From Chryseolinea sp. H1M3-3 (GTDB lineage Bacteria > Bacteroidota > Bacteroidia > Cytophagales > Cyclobacteriaceae), in the NCBI RefSeq assembly GCF_029360725.1, contig NZ_JARKMY010000019.1:1-64000 (forward strand): a stretch of DNA of 64,000 nucleotides, in the 5' to 3' direction. Position 1 is the first letter of the stretch; each line of letters starts with the position of its first letter. The notes below the pieces were generated by a model that saw only the letters and a program-made list of their open reading frames with translations, was not told where the DNA came from and ran no database searches. The position numbers and the translations under genes were made by a program. Positions 29,466-38,878 of the stretch are shown here, one piece after another.

Positions 29466-31421
29466 TTGATTTCCCGCGAAACCATAGATGAAATAAAAAA
29501 CCGAATCGACATTATCGATGTCGTTGGTGATTTTATAACGCTGAAACGGTCTGGTCAGAATTATAAGGCCCTCAGCCCGTTTACGAATGAAAAGACAGCA
29601 TCCTTTTATGTTGTCCCCTCCAAAGGAATATTCAAAGACTTTAGCAGTGGCAAAGGTGGCGATGGTATAAGCTTCGTTATGGAACACGAGGGCATGAGTT
29701 ATGTCGAAGCTCTTCGTTATCTGGCAAAAAAATATGGCGTCGAAATAAAAGAAGAGGCAGTTGGCCAACAGCAACTGCTTCAGCAAAGTGATCGCGATAG
29801 TTTGTACATCGTCATGAACTATGCGAAAGACTATTATCGGGAATTGCTTTTTCAAACCGATGAAGGCCGTAGCGTTGGATTAAGTTATTTCCGCGAACGC
29901 GGCTTCAATGACAGAACCATCGAGAAGTTTGAGTTAGGCTACAGCATAAAGGAATGGGATCACTTTCATAAAAAAGCTGTAGCAGCGGGTTACAGCGACG
30001 ACATGCTTGAAAAGGCTGGTCTGGTGATCAGGAAAGAGAACGAACAAACCAACACCGTTCGCTTCTATGATCGCTTTCGCGGAAGGGTAATTTTCCCGGT
30101 TCACAACCTTGCGGGAAAAGTTGTGGCCTTCGGTGCACGTATTTTAACAAAAGAAAAAGATCAACCGAAATATATCAATTCGCCGGAAACTGAGATCTAC
30201 CATAAAAGCAATGTGCTTTATGGAATGTTTCAGGCGAAGAATGCGATTCGCCGCGAAGACTTTTGTTACCTGGTAGAAGGTTATACCGATGTCATCTCAA
30301 TGCATCAGGCGGATGTCGACAACGTTGTAGCATCGTCTGGAACAGCGCTTACCGAAGAACAAATCAAACTCATTCGTCGCTTCACTGAAAATGTGACCAT
30401 GTTGTTCGACGGTGATGCAGCCGGAATAAAAGCGGCGATTCGTGGTGTTGATCTGGTATTAAAAGGAGGTCTGAATGTGCGTGTTGTATTGTTGCCTGAT
30501 GGCGAAGATCCCGACAGCATGTCCAGGAAGATGGGCAGTACGGAATACAAACAATTCCTGAAAAGTCAGACCAAAGATTTTATTTCTTTTAAGATTGATT
30601 TGCTGGCGGCCGATGCAGCACACGATCCTATTAAGAAAGCAGAAGCTATCCGCGAAATCATCACCAGTATCTCCCTCATTCCTGACCCGATAAAACGCTC
30701 GGTTTATATCCAGGAAACCGGGCACTTGTTGAAGATTTCAGAATCGATGCTCTTGAATGAACTCAATAAGATTGTGGTTCAGGAAAGAAAGAAAAAAGAT
30801 TCGGATCACAAGAAAGATACGCCAAAGGACGTTCAATTTGCGGACGATATTACCGCCGAAATCTCTTCCGTTTATAAGCTCGATACGAAACGGATGGAGC
30901 AAATCCAGGAACGCGAGGTAATACGCTTATTGCTGAACTATGCCGATAGCGAACTGGAGGAAGACATAGATCTGGTAAGTTATTTTATTTCTGAATTTGA
31001 AGACCTTGAGTTCTCGAATGAAACATATGCAAAGATCTATCATGACTTTTATGAAGCCAAGACACGTGGTGAACTTATCGATTCAGCTTATTTTTTAAAT
31101 CACGGCTCGGAAGATGTAAAGAAACTGATCGCAGAACTTACCACACGAAAGTATTATGTGAGCCCACATTGGGGAGATAAGTATCATATCATCTTTCATG
31201 ATGAAAAGGAAAAGATTGTAGAACACGCACATCAAAATGTACTCAGGAGAAAATACAGGTACGTACAAAGGTTGATTGAAGAAAATAAGGAAAAACTTAA
31301 GGACGCTGAAAAAAGTAAAAGCATAGAAGAGATCGATGACTTGGTCGAAACCCAGACGCGTTTAAAGAGTGCAGATCTCGAAATTGCAAAACAACTCGGA
31401 ATAGTATCAGGAAAGTATTAA
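29466..31421 (+). CDS. dnaG: DNA primase
   Basis: The start is a TTG at 29466; there is no in-frame ATG nearby and ISRETIDEI is where primases normally begin. The 651-residue product synthesises RNA primers at replication forks. The N-terminal domain has the fold signature LSPFTNEKTASFYV and DFSSGKGGDG, but all four zinc ligands of the classic CHC2 finger are replaced. The catalytic TOPRIM domain (LVEGYTDVISM near residue 268, LFDGDAAGIKAA near 313) is intact, followed by a DnaB-binding-type helical C-terminus. It has its own predicted promoter and is followed by ribBA after 61 bases. Confidence 0.97.
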   Translation: MISRETIDEIKNRIDIIDVVGDFITLKRSGQNYKALSPFTNEKTASFYVVPSKGIFKDFSSGKGGDGISFVMEHEGMSYVEALRYLAKKYGVEIKEEAVGQQQLLQQSDRDSLYIVMNYAKDYYRELLFQTDEGRSVGLSYFRERGFNDRTIEKFELGYSIKEWDHFHKKAVAAGYSDDMLEKAGLVIRKENEQTNTVRFYDRFRGRVIFPVHNLAGKVVAFGARILTKEKDQPKYINSPETEIYHKSNVLYGMFQAKNAIRREDFCYLVEGYTDVISMHQADVDNVVASSGTALTEEQIKLIRRFTENVTMLFDGDAAGIKAAIRGVDLVLKGGLNVRVVLLPDGEDPDSMSRKMGSTEYKQFLKSQTKDFISFKIDLLAADAAHDPIKKAEAIREIITSISLIPDPIKRSVYIQETGHLLKISESMLLNELNKIVVQERKKKDSDHKKDTPKDVQFADDITAEISSVYKLDTKRMEQIQEREVIRLLLNYADSELEEDIDLVSYFISEFEDLEFSNETYAKIYHDFYEAKTRGELIDSAYFLNHGSEDVKKLIAELTTRKYYVSPHWGDKYHIIFHDEKEKIVEHAHQNVLRRKYRYVQRLIEENKEKLKDAEKSKSIEEIDDLVETQTRLKSADLEIAKQLGIVSGKY

Positions 31422-31482
31422 TAAGGAACGCAGAGATTTTTTTTAGTGTTAAATTACTTGATCTGACCGTCGTTCAACTAAA

Positions 31483-32706
31483 ATGTATATGAGCGGAATA
31501 AAATTAGATACCATCGAAGATGCCATTGAAGATATCAAGAATGGCAAAGTAATTATTGTTGTAGACGATGAAGACCGCGAGAATGAAGGCGACTTTATTT
31601 GCGCTGCGGAGACCATCACACCAGCTATTGTGAATTTTATGGCAACACACGGACGCGGATTGATTTGCGTGCCCCTGATTGAAGACCGGTGTGAAGAACT
31701 GGGACTTGATATGATGGTGGGAAAAAATACCGCTATCTATGAAACACCGTTTACCGTATCCGTTGATTTGCTTGGACATGGATGTACAACAGGTATATCC
31801 GCTCACGATCGTTTTAAAACAATTCGCGCGCTGGTTGATCCGGAGACAAAGCCGGAAGAGTTAGGAAGACCCGGTCATATTTTTCCTCTAAAAGCCAAAC
31901 GTGGTGGCGTATTAAGAAGATCGGGTCATACAGAAGCGGCAATAGATTTCGCGAGATTGGCCGGCTTTAAACCTGCGGGCGTGCTGGTCGAAATAATGAA
32001 TGAAGATGGGTCTATGGCGCGTTTACCAGACCTTGTTAAAGTTGCAGAGCGATTTAATTTAAAGCTCGTAACGATTAAAGATTTGATTGAGTACCGGATA
32101 AAGAAAGAAACATTAATCCGGCGCGAGATCGAGGTGGATATGCCTACTGAATTTGGCCATTTCAAATTAGTTGCCTTCGATCAGCTAAATTCTAATGAGG
32201 TGCACATGGCGTTGGTAAAGGGTACGTGGGAGAAAGATGAACCTGTTCTCGTGCGTGTCCACTCTTCGTGCGTTACGGGCGACATTTTTGGTTCATGTCG
32301 TTGCGATTGTGGTTCACAACTTCATGCGGCGATGGAAATGGTTGACCGCGAGGGCAAAGGGGTTGTGTTGTATATGAAACAAGAGGGCCGTGGCATCGGT
32401 TTACTAAATAAACTTAAAGCATATAAATTGCAGGAGCAGGGTCTGGATACGGTGGAGGCGAATTTAAAGTTAGGCTTCGAAATGGATGAGCGCGACTATG
32501 GTGTGGGTGCTCAGATCATTCGAAATTTAGGTATAACCAAAATCAGGTTAATTACGAATAATCCTAAGAAGCGGGTAGGTTTAATGGGATACGGATTAGA
32601 AATAGTTGATAACGTGCCTATTGAAATTATTCCCAATCCTCATAATGAAAAGTATTTGATGACGAAGCGTGACAAACTCGGACACACGATTTTAAAACAT
32701 AAATGA
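31483..32706 (+). CDS. ribBA: Bifunctional DHBP synthase / GTP cyclohydrolase II
   Basis: This fusion performs both entry steps of riboflavin synthesis: ribulose 5-phosphate to 3,4-dihydroxy-2-butanone 4-phosphate, and GTP to the diaminopyrimidine. Residues 1-205 carry the RibB site ([35 protein letters not shown]). Residues 206-407 carry RibA with its three zinc cysteines ([16 protein letters not shown] near 263) and the [10 protein letters not shown] loop. An alternative ATG is two codons downstream. The stop overlaps the ATG of the next gene (ATGA). Confidence 0.97.
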   Translation: MYMSGIKLDTIEDAIEDIKNGKVIIVVDDEDRENEGDFICAAETITPAIVNFMATHGRGLICVPLIEDRCEELGLDMMVGKNTAIYETPFTVSVDLLGHGCTTGISAHDRFKTIRALVDPETKPEELGRPGHIFPLKAKRGGVLRRSGHTEAAIDFARLAGFKPAGVLVEIMNEDGSMARLPDLVKVAERFNLKLVTIKDLIEYRIKKETLIRREIEVDMPTEFGHFKLVAFDQLNSNEVHMALVKGTWEKDEPVLVRVHSSCVTGDIFGSCRCDCGSQLHAAMEMVDREGKGVVLYMKQEGRGIGLLNKLKAYKLQEQGLDTVEANLKLGFEMDERDYGVGAQIIRNLGITKIRLITNNPKKRVGLMGYGLEIVDNVPIEIIPNPHNEKYLMTKRDKLGHTILKHK

Positions 32707-33359
32707 GTAAGATCATCCCTTTGCCGGATTTTAGAAATAGGATAGGTGCTGGAATGTTTTTCGGCATTATGGCGCTGCTATTTTTTCCGCCAAAACAGAT
32801 TCATGCGCAACAGTTTCCATCGGATCTGTGGCATGAAGGGAAAATTGTCCTTCTTGAAGGCGATACATTAAGAGGAAATGTGAAATATGATCTCCAACAA
32901 GACCTGGTTCAATACAGCGTTGCGAATCAAAGAACAACAGCATTTAGCGCGCGAAAGGTTTTATTTTTTGAAATATTCGACACTTCGGTAAGAAAATACC
33001 GGCAATTTTTCGCATTGCCGTATTCGACGACATCGAGTTACAAGGCACCTGTTTTTTTTGAATTGTTGGAAGAAGGAAAGATGACCTTGCTATCTCGCGA
33101 ATCCGTTGAATACAGAACATACAATTCTCCTTATTACATGGGGTCTTATTCGCGACTCGTTCTGGTTTACAAATATTTTTTTCTGGACGAGAATGGAAAT
33201 ATTTCGGAGTTCAATGGCAACAAAAATGACTTATTGAATTTGATGAATAAGAAATCGGAGGAGGTAGAAAAATATATTAAATCCAATAAGCTTAAGTATG
33301 ATGAAAAATACGATTTTGCCAGAATCGTTGCCTACTATAATTCACTTTTTGGAACGTGA
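32703..33359 (+). CDS. Secreted protein of unknown function coupled to ribBA
   Basis: The 218-residue product has an N-terminal signal peptide with the cleavage region QIHAQQ near residue 37. The mature part is rich in aromatic residues and beta-type patterns ([37 protein letters not shown]) and ends in a charged helical segment. It resembles the short uncharacterised periplasmic proteins common in Cytophagales but I cannot name a family. The ATGA overlap with ribBA implies coupled translation, although no riboflavin role is evident. Confidence 0.7.
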   Translation: MSKIIPLPDFRNRIGAGMFFGIMALLFFPPKQIHAQQFPSDLWHEGKIVLLEGDTLRGNVKYDLQQDLVQYSVANQRTTAFSARKVLFFEIFDTSVRKYRQFFALPYSTTSSYKAPVFFELLEEGKMTLLSRESVEYRTYNSPYYMGSYSRLVLVYKYFFLDENGNISEFNGNKNDLLNLMNKKSEEVEKYIKSNKLKYDEKYDFARIVAYYNSLFGT

Positions 33360-33366
33360 TCATGTG

Positions 33367-33395
33367 TTTGTTTTTAGACAGACAGCATATTTTTT
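33367..33395 (+). promoter_or_regulatory. Weak predicted promoter for surE
   Basis: TTTG at 33367-33370, a 17-base spacer and TATTTTTT at 33388-33395 (one mismatch to TAnnTTTG), 35 bases before the surE ATG. Confidence 0.3.
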
Positions 33396-33430
33396 AAACT
33401 TAGATCTATCGACTAATCTTATTATTTTAA

Positions 33431-34207
33431 ATGAAGCCCCTTATTCTCGTCTCTAATGATGATGGTATTACATCAAAAGGAATTCTAACGTTGGTAAATG
33501 CAATGAAACAATTAGGGGAGGTGATTGTCGTGGCGCCGGATGGACCTCAATCCGGCATGGGGCATGCGATAACAGTAGGGGAAACGTTGCGTCTCGAGGA
33601 GAATTTTATATTTGAAAATGTTAAAGCTTACGAATGCTCAGGGACGCCTGCGGACTGCGTAAAGATTGCACGTCATTTTGTGTTTAAGGACGGACGTCAA
33701 CCGGATGTAATTGTCAGCGGCGTAAATCATGGCAGTAATACTTCCATCAGCGTGTTATATTCAGGAACAATGTCAGCTGCCATTGAAGGCGCTATTGAAG
33801 GAACACCGGCGATTGGGTTTTCCCTTTGTGACTTTTCTTATGATGCCGACTTTTCCCACATCGAAGAGTACCTGATAAAAATTACCAAACAAGTTTTAGA
33901 TAAGGGATTACCAAAGGGTATTGCGTTAAATGTAAATTTTCCGCCCAAACGGAATGAGAATATTAAGGGCATTCGTATTTGCAGACAAGCGAATGCAAAA
34001 TGGGTAGAAGATTTTGATATGCGTTACGATCCCAATGGACGTCGCTATTTTTGGATGATAGGTAATTTTGTAAACTTCGATAAGGGTGAAGACAATGATG
34101 AATGGGCCATCGCTAATAACTATGTGTCTGTTGTACCTTGCCAGTTCGACCTCACAGGACATCAGGCTATTCCATTGCTAAACGAAGACTGGGAAATCCT
34201 TGACTGA
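33431..34207 (+). CDS. surE: 5'/3'-nucleotidase SurE
   Basis: SurE dephosphorylates nucleoside monophosphates, and in several species short polyphosphate, in the cytoplasm. The 258-residue product has the metal-binding LVSNDDGI at residue 5-12, the GTPADCVKIA segment, the SGVNHGSN metal site and the LNVNFPP loop, all as in the family. Its TGA directly abuts the stop of the convergent beta-barrel gene, with no intergenic base and no terminator. Confidence 0.96.
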   Translation: MKPLILVSNDDGITSKGILTLVNAMKQLGEVIVVAPDGPQSGMGHAITVGETLRLEENFIFENVKAYECSGTPADCVKIARHFVFKDGRQPDVIVSGVNHGSNTSISVLYSGTMSAAIEGAIEGTPAIGFSLCDFSYDADFSHIEEYLIKITKQVLDKGLPKGIALNVNFPPKRNENIKGIRICRQANAKWVEDFDMRYDPNGRRYFWMIGNFVNFDKGEDNDEWAIANNYVSVVPCQFDLTGHQAIPLLNEDWEILD

Positions 34208-35083
34208 TTATTGAAGTTTTACTTGTACACCTGCATTCGCGCTCACAGAACTCATCGCAACCGGGAAGCGTAGGTTTCGATTGGGTACATTGACATTGTC
34301 ATTAGCTTTGTCGCTGTCATTTTCAATTTTATCGACATACACCGTTTTACGAACGTTCGGCGTAAGCGTACCGATTTTATCTTCACCGTTTATGATGTAG
34401 TGGGTAATTTCACTTTCCTTGGGATAATAATTCATTCCCGTAAAAACTATCTCTGAAAAAAGCGTTAATTTTTTATTCACAATGACGCTCACACCAACGG
34501 CGCCCCGAAGTCCCAAAGTAAATCCTCCTTTGAATTTTGTGTTATGCGACTCAGTTGTTACTGTCCCGTTTTCATCTGCTGTACGAATCATCGCACTACG
34601 AAAATTTACTTTGCTAAATATCGGTCCAACAAGAAAGTAAGGTGTAAAATCTCTTCTTTGAGTCATAAACTTAAGTGCTGGGGTAAAGGATATCGCCCTG
34701 CTCTTAAATGTTTCGGATTCACTCGTGATATTCCGGTTCTCTAAATATACGTCTGTAAATGAAGAACGCGTGGTATATTCTTTTCCAACAGCATAGCCGA
34801 TGCCGAGCTCCAAGCCTATGTTTTCAGAAAGTGTGTAACAAAATGCCCCTGATGCATTCCATCCTGCGCCATAAGAACCTTTCATATTTTCATGTGAGCT
34901 TGTTGCTCTTGAAACTTCATAACCGGTCTCTGTATTCAGAGTGGTAGTAGATGTTGACGATGAATTAGTTCCAATAGGTTGTGATATCCACGGTATTCCA
35001 TATCCGACGCCAAACTTAAACGATTGGGCCTGCGCAAATGCAAAAGCGATCACGGCGACCAAAGTCATTACTACTTTTTCCAT
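34208..35083 (-). CDS. Outer-membrane beta-barrel protein
   Basis: The 291-residue product begins with a signal peptide (TLVAVIAFAFAQAQS) and then shows alternating amphipathic strands (FKFGVGYGIPW, LGLRGAVGVSVIV, AISFTPALKFM). It ends SANAGVQVKLQ, compatible with an OprF/OmpW-size beta-barrel. It is probably an outer-membrane barrel of unknown ligand. Its stop codon abuts that of surE on the other strand. Confidence 0.72.
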   Translation of the reverse strand: MEKVVMTLVAVIAFAFAQAQSFKFGVGYGIPWISQPIGTNSSSTSTTTLNTETGYEVSRATSSHENMKGSYGAGWNASGAFCYTLSENIGLELGIGYAVGKEYTTRSSFTDVYLENRNITSESETFKSRAISFTPALKFMTQRRDFTPYFLVGPIFSKVNFRSAMIRTADENGTVTTESHNTKFKGGFTLGLRGAVGVSVIVNKKLTLFSEIVFTGMNYYPKESEITHYIINGEDKIGTLTPNVRKTVYVDKIENDSDKANDNVNVPNRNLRFPVAMSSVSANAGVQVKLQ

Positions 35084-35187
35084 TAATTTTTAGTTTAGGA
35101 TGAATGATTTCGGAAAGCCGCTGCAATAACGGTCCAAAAAAAAGTAATACGAAATTTTTTGATGTGGAATAATTCCACAATTTTTCA

Positions 35188-37683
35188 TTAGACGGGATCT
35201 ACGTCGACGATCACACGGGTACTGCGATGTTCTTTAACTTTTAAAAGGGCTTGAATCACATCATGCAGGTGGTGCTTAAGATTTGTTAAGTCGGCTCTGC
35301 CACGAGGGATTTTGATAAGTATACTCAACAAAAACTGGTTCCTGATTTTTGAAATCATCGGTTCGCCAGGGCCGAATATTTTTAAACCCATCAATGTTTC
35401 TCGCAGTTGAGTAGCAATAGCCTCTGACGTTAACCTGCAGACTTTTTTATCCGTATGCTTAACCGTAATCTCTATCAATCGCGCGAAGGGCGGATAATCA
35501 TGCTGATGTCGATCGGTCAGTTGGGCAGAATAAAATGCATCATAATCATGATGAAGGATCGTATGAAGAAGGGGATGCGTCGGATTAGATGTTTGGATCA
35601 CAACCGTTCCGGGTTTGTCGCGTCGTCCAGCACGGCCGCTTACTTGTGTGATCAACTGGTAGGCGCGCTCATACGAACGGAAATCAGGAAAGTGAATCAT
35701 TCGATCTGCATTGAATATTCCTACAAGGCTTACGTGATCGAAGTCGAGCCCTTTCGTCACCATTTGAGTACCTACTAAGATATTTGTCTCTCCCTGTTCG
35801 AATTGTTCGAGGATCGTTTCATATCCGGTTTTGGATCGGGTGGTTTCGAGATCCATGCGCTGAACTTTTGCGTCGGGAAAATGCAAATTCAATTCTTCCT
35901 CGAGTTTTTCTGTGCCATAACCCATGGTTTTAATCCTGGTGGATGTACAGATAGGGCACACGTTAGGAAGTGTTTCTTTGTAGCCACAGTAATGGCACAC
36001 CAATGCATGTTTATATTGATGATAAGTAAGACTAACGGCACAATTAACACACTTCGGAATCCAACCACAGTCTTCACAACTAACCATCGGCGAGTATCCT
36101 CGTCTGTTTTGAAAAATAATTACCTGTTCTTTTTTAGCAAGGGCTTCTTCAATTTTTTTAAGTAGTAATCCTGAAAATTCTCCTTTGTTTGTTTTTAGCT
36201 TTCGCTCTTGCGACATGTCGGCCAATACGACCTTAGGTAATTGAGCTTCTCCAAACCGCTTATCCAGCATCACAAATCCATATTTGTTTTGCTGTGCGTG
36301 ATAGTAAGATTCAACGGAAGGTGTTGCAGAACCTAATAACACTTTTGAATAATGGAGTTGCCCCATCACCAGCGCCACATCCCTGGCATTGTAACGCGGC
36401 ACCGGCTCCTGTTGCTTGTATGACGGATCATGTTCTTCGTCTACAATGATTAATCCGAGATTATCAAACGGCAGCAGAATTGAAGATCTTACCCCAATAA
36501 TGAATTTGAATTTGCCCTGAAGTATTCCATTCCAGACCTCGACCCGTTCGTTATCTGAAAAACGTGAATGATAAACGCCAACAGTTTGACCAAAAATTTT
36601 TCTCAAACGCTGCACGATCTGTGTTGTGATGGCAATTTCAGGCAACAAGTATAATACTTGAGACCCTCCGTCGAGCGCCTGCTTGATCAGATTGATGTAA
36701 ATTTCTGTTTTACCACTACCGGTTATTCCCCGAAGCAAGGTAATGGCATGCGTCTGAAAACTTTTTAGTATGTCATGTTGAACGCGAAGTTGATCTTCGC
36801 TCAGTTGGATCGTATGTGAATCAATATTTTTTTCATCACCAAAGCGCGAGACCACGACGTCAAATTCTTCAAATATTTTGTTTTTTACTAAGGTGCCAAG
36901 GGATGATTCTGATAATCCATCCTCCAACAGTTTTTTTTTGGCGATACCTGTTTTGTTGGCGTCCATGTTATTCAAGACAGGAACATCTTGCAAATATTTC
37001 AGTAAGAGAGCTTCTTGTTTTGGTTTAGCCGCCAGGGTCTCAAACAATGATTCAAGGGATTCTCGTTTACAGTACTCAGCGGTAAGCCTGATTTTTTTTT
37101 CGGTTTTTGGTTTATATTTTTCCTTCACCTCTTCATAAAGTATGACAGCCTCTTTTCGGACAAGTGACTTTAAAATACTGTAAAGATTTTTTACTCCTAG
37201 CAGCTTATTAATCGCAGAATAATCCAGCGATTCGTTAGCCAAATGCTTTAACAGCATCGATTCTTTATCTGAAAATTCTAATGTGCTTTCTTCAAGATTA
37301 AATGCAGGGTGAAGTTGTACACGCGATTCACTTGAAAGTTTCAGGCCGCTTGGCATAGCTGCATTCATAACTTCCCCCATAGAGCACATATAATAGTCAG
37401 CAATCCAATGGAAAAGTTTAAACTGTACATCCGTAACTACCGGATAATCATCTAATATCTCAAGGAGGTACTTTGCTTCGTAATCGGCAGGGGGCTTGTC
37501 GTGAATCTTCGCAATTAGTCCTGTAAGAATTTTTCGATCTCCAAATTGAACAATGGCCCTTTGTCCTACCAAGATCTTTTCCTTGTGTGCTCTCGATACG
37601 CGATAAGTAAAAAGTTTTGGTATAGGAACGGGAAGCAAGAGTTCTGCGAAAAGCGTTTCATCAGGATCATCAAAAATTTCCAC
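35188..37683 (-). CDS. priA: Primosomal protein N' (replication restart helicase)
   Basis: PriA reloads the replicative helicase at stalled forks. The 831-residue product has the N-terminal 3'-DNA-end-binding domain (ADYYMCSMGEVM), Walker A GITGSGKTEIYI, the DEAH box as VDEEHD, and the zinc-binding cysteines (CEDCGWIPKCVNC ... CHYCGY ... CPICTS) between helicase lobes. Lobe 2 has the VTKGLDFDHV and QVSGRAGR motifs. The start is GTG at 37683; no better start is visible. It is 104 bases downstream on the opposite side of a beta-barrel gene and looks monocistronic. Confidence 0.97.
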   Translation of the reverse strand: MEIFDDPDETLFAELLLPVPIPKLFTYRVSRAHKEKILVGQRAIVQFGDRKILTGLIAKIHDKPPADYEAKYLLEILDDYPVVTDVQFKLFHWIADYYMCSMGEVMNAAMPSGLKLSSESRVQLHPAFNLEESTLEFSDKESMLLKHLANESLDYSAINKLLGVKNLYSILKSLVRKEAVILYEEVKEKYKPKTEKKIRLTAEYCKRESLESLFETLAAKPKQEALLLKYLQDVPVLNNMDANKTGIAKKKLLEDGLSESSLGTLVKNKIFEEFDVVVSRFGDEKNIDSHTIQLSEDQLRVQHDILKSFQTHAITLLRGITGSGKTEIYINLIKQALDGGSQVLYLLPEIAITTQIVQRLRKIFGQTVGVYHSRFSDNERVEVWNGILQGKFKFIIGVRSSILLPFDNLGLIIVDEEHDPSYKQQEPVPRYNARDVALVMGQLHYSKVLLGSATPSVESYYHAQQNKYGFVMLDKRFGEAQLPKVVLADMSQERKLKTNKGEFSGLLLKKIEEALAKKEQVIIFQNRRGYSPMVSCEDCGWIPKCVNCAVSLTYHQYKHALVCHYCGYKETLPNVCPICTSTRIKTMGYGTEKLEEELNLHFPDAKVQRMDLETTRSKTGYETILEQFEQGETNILVGTQMVTKGLDFDHVSLVGIFNADRMIHFPDFRSYERAYQLITQVSGRAGRRDKPGTVVIQTSNPTHPLLHTILHHDYDAFYSAQLTDRHQHDYPPFARLIEITVKHTDKKVCRLTSEAIATQLRETLMGLKIFGPGEPMISKIRNQFLLSILIKIPRGRADLTNLKHHLHDVIQALLKVKEHRSTRVIVDVDPV

Positions 37684-37734
37684 TACCTAAAAGTTTTTGG
37701 AAAGATAATGCAATGAAGCAGATCTTTGACAGAA

Positions 37735-37760
37735 TACTAAATCGAAAACAAAATTTAGTA
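37735..37760. repeat. Perfect inverted repeat spanning a stop codon
   Basis: TACTAAAT / ATTTAGTA, eight bases each with a ten-base A-rich loop, overlaps the TAA stop of the downstream SecD-head-like gene. There is no T run on the minus-strand exit side, so a classic terminator is uncertain. Confidence 0.4.
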
Positions 37761-38201
37761 TTGTACTTGGCTCAAGGTATTTTGAACAATCGCGAGACTT
37801 CGGGTATCCAAATCAGTACCTAATCTCAAATAGCGTGTAGCAATTTTTTCCTGAATGGAAAAAGTACATACCACCATATTGTCTACAACTAAGGCAAACT
37901 GGGCATCGGGCAAAAAGTTGGTTGTTTGGTTAAGCTTGTTTATGCTTGAGGAGGAAAGTCCCAAATCAATATGATGATGTTTAGCGACTGGATCGTAGAG
38001 GATTTCGGTAACATATTCAAGCTCGTCAAGTTGCAAAAGTGGTTTTTTAAGAATACAGACTCTTTTGGTTCCAATTAACATCTTAAGTTCTTGTTCACAA
38101 CGATCTCTTTTGATTGGTTTTTTTACGATAAAAATACCTGAAGTAGGAGGCTCAGAAAACGCGAGGAGCCCTATCAACAAAAATGGAAGCAGGTATTTCA
38201 C
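37755..38201 (-). CDS. Secreted SecD-head-like protein, copy 1
   Basis: The 148-residue product starts at a GTG and has a short signal peptide (LLPFLLIGLLAFSE). The mature part resembles the periplasmic P1 head subdomain of SecD: LDELEYVTEILYDP, a strand with IDLGLSSSSINKLNQ and the core FALVVDNMVVCTFSI. In SecD this subdomain helps pull exported proteins through the translocon; here it is free-standing with no membrane domain. It has two cysteines near the N-terminus (RCEQE, RVCIL) shared with its neighbour. The resemblance is from pattern reading, not an alignment search. Confidence 0.6.
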   Translation of the reverse strand: MKYLLPFLLIGLLAFSEPPTSGIFIVKKPIKRDRCEQELKMLIGTKRVCILKKPLLQLDELEYVTEILYDPVAKHHHIDLGLSSSSINKLNQTTNFLPDAQFALVVDNMVVCTFSIQEKIATRYLRLGTDLDTRSLAIVQNTLSQVQY

Positions 38202-38334
38202 TTTTAATTATTAGGCATATGTAATTTACGATTTTTATAACTAAGAAAGCGTTCATGATCACCTTTATTGTAGCGGGCGAATGGGAATGGCAAGTTCCTG
38301 CAATCATTAAAAATATAAGCCCATTGAAGGCCCT

Positions 38335-38805
38335 TCAGACTTTGTCATTTTTTACAGGCAAGGATTTTTTAATTTGACTATGAAGGACCTTAAGGGTTTC
38401 AATGCTTAAATCCTTTCCGATCATCATTTCCCTGGAATTATAAATTTCCCGCTCTAAGCTAAATTGGCCCACGGCGCGATTATCTATTATCAACACAAAT
38501 TGTGAGCCGGGCATGGCATGATAAATTTGATTGAGTTTGTTTATGCTTTTTTGTGAAAAACCAATTGTAAAATAATTGACCTTTAGTTCAGGATCATATA
38601 AAATGTTAGAGACATATTGTACCTCCTCAATTCCGAAAATTGGTTTCTCTGAAACGCAGACATGGCTCTTCCCTACAAAGTATTTTACTTTCTGCTCACA
38701 AAAATTTTTTTTGGCGGGTTTGGAAATAAAATAAATACCGGATGCTGCCTGGCCGAAGACATCGTTTGATATAATGATCAAAGTAAATAATACCACTAAA
38801 CGCAT
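38335..38805 (-). CDS. Secreted SecD-head-like protein, copy 2
   Basis: I choose the ATG at 38805, which gives a signal peptide RLVVLFTLIIISNDVFGQ; a longer form from 38841 would bury it. The mature protein (about 137 residues) is a diverged tandem paralog of the gene 133 bases downstream. It shares FCEQK/RCEQE, KSHVC/KRVC, VSNILYDPE/VTEILYDPV, the SINKLNQ helix and the VLIIDNRAVGQFSL core. The role is unknown; a periplasmic protein-folding or envelope-maintenance role related to SecD is a guess. Confidence 0.6.
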   Translation of the reverse strand: MRLVVLFTLIIISNDVFGQAASGIYFISKPAKKNFCEQKVKYFVGKSHVCVSEKPIFGIEEVQYVSNILYDPELKVNYFTIGFSQKSINKLNQIYHAMPGSQFVLIIDNRAVGQFSLEREIYNSREMMIGKDLSIETLKVLHSQIKKSLPVKNDKV

Positions 38806-38878
38806 TATGATGACCTTTAAATAGAAACCAGTACAAGCCAATATATCTTACATTGAATTAAATTGTTTTTAATCCGGT

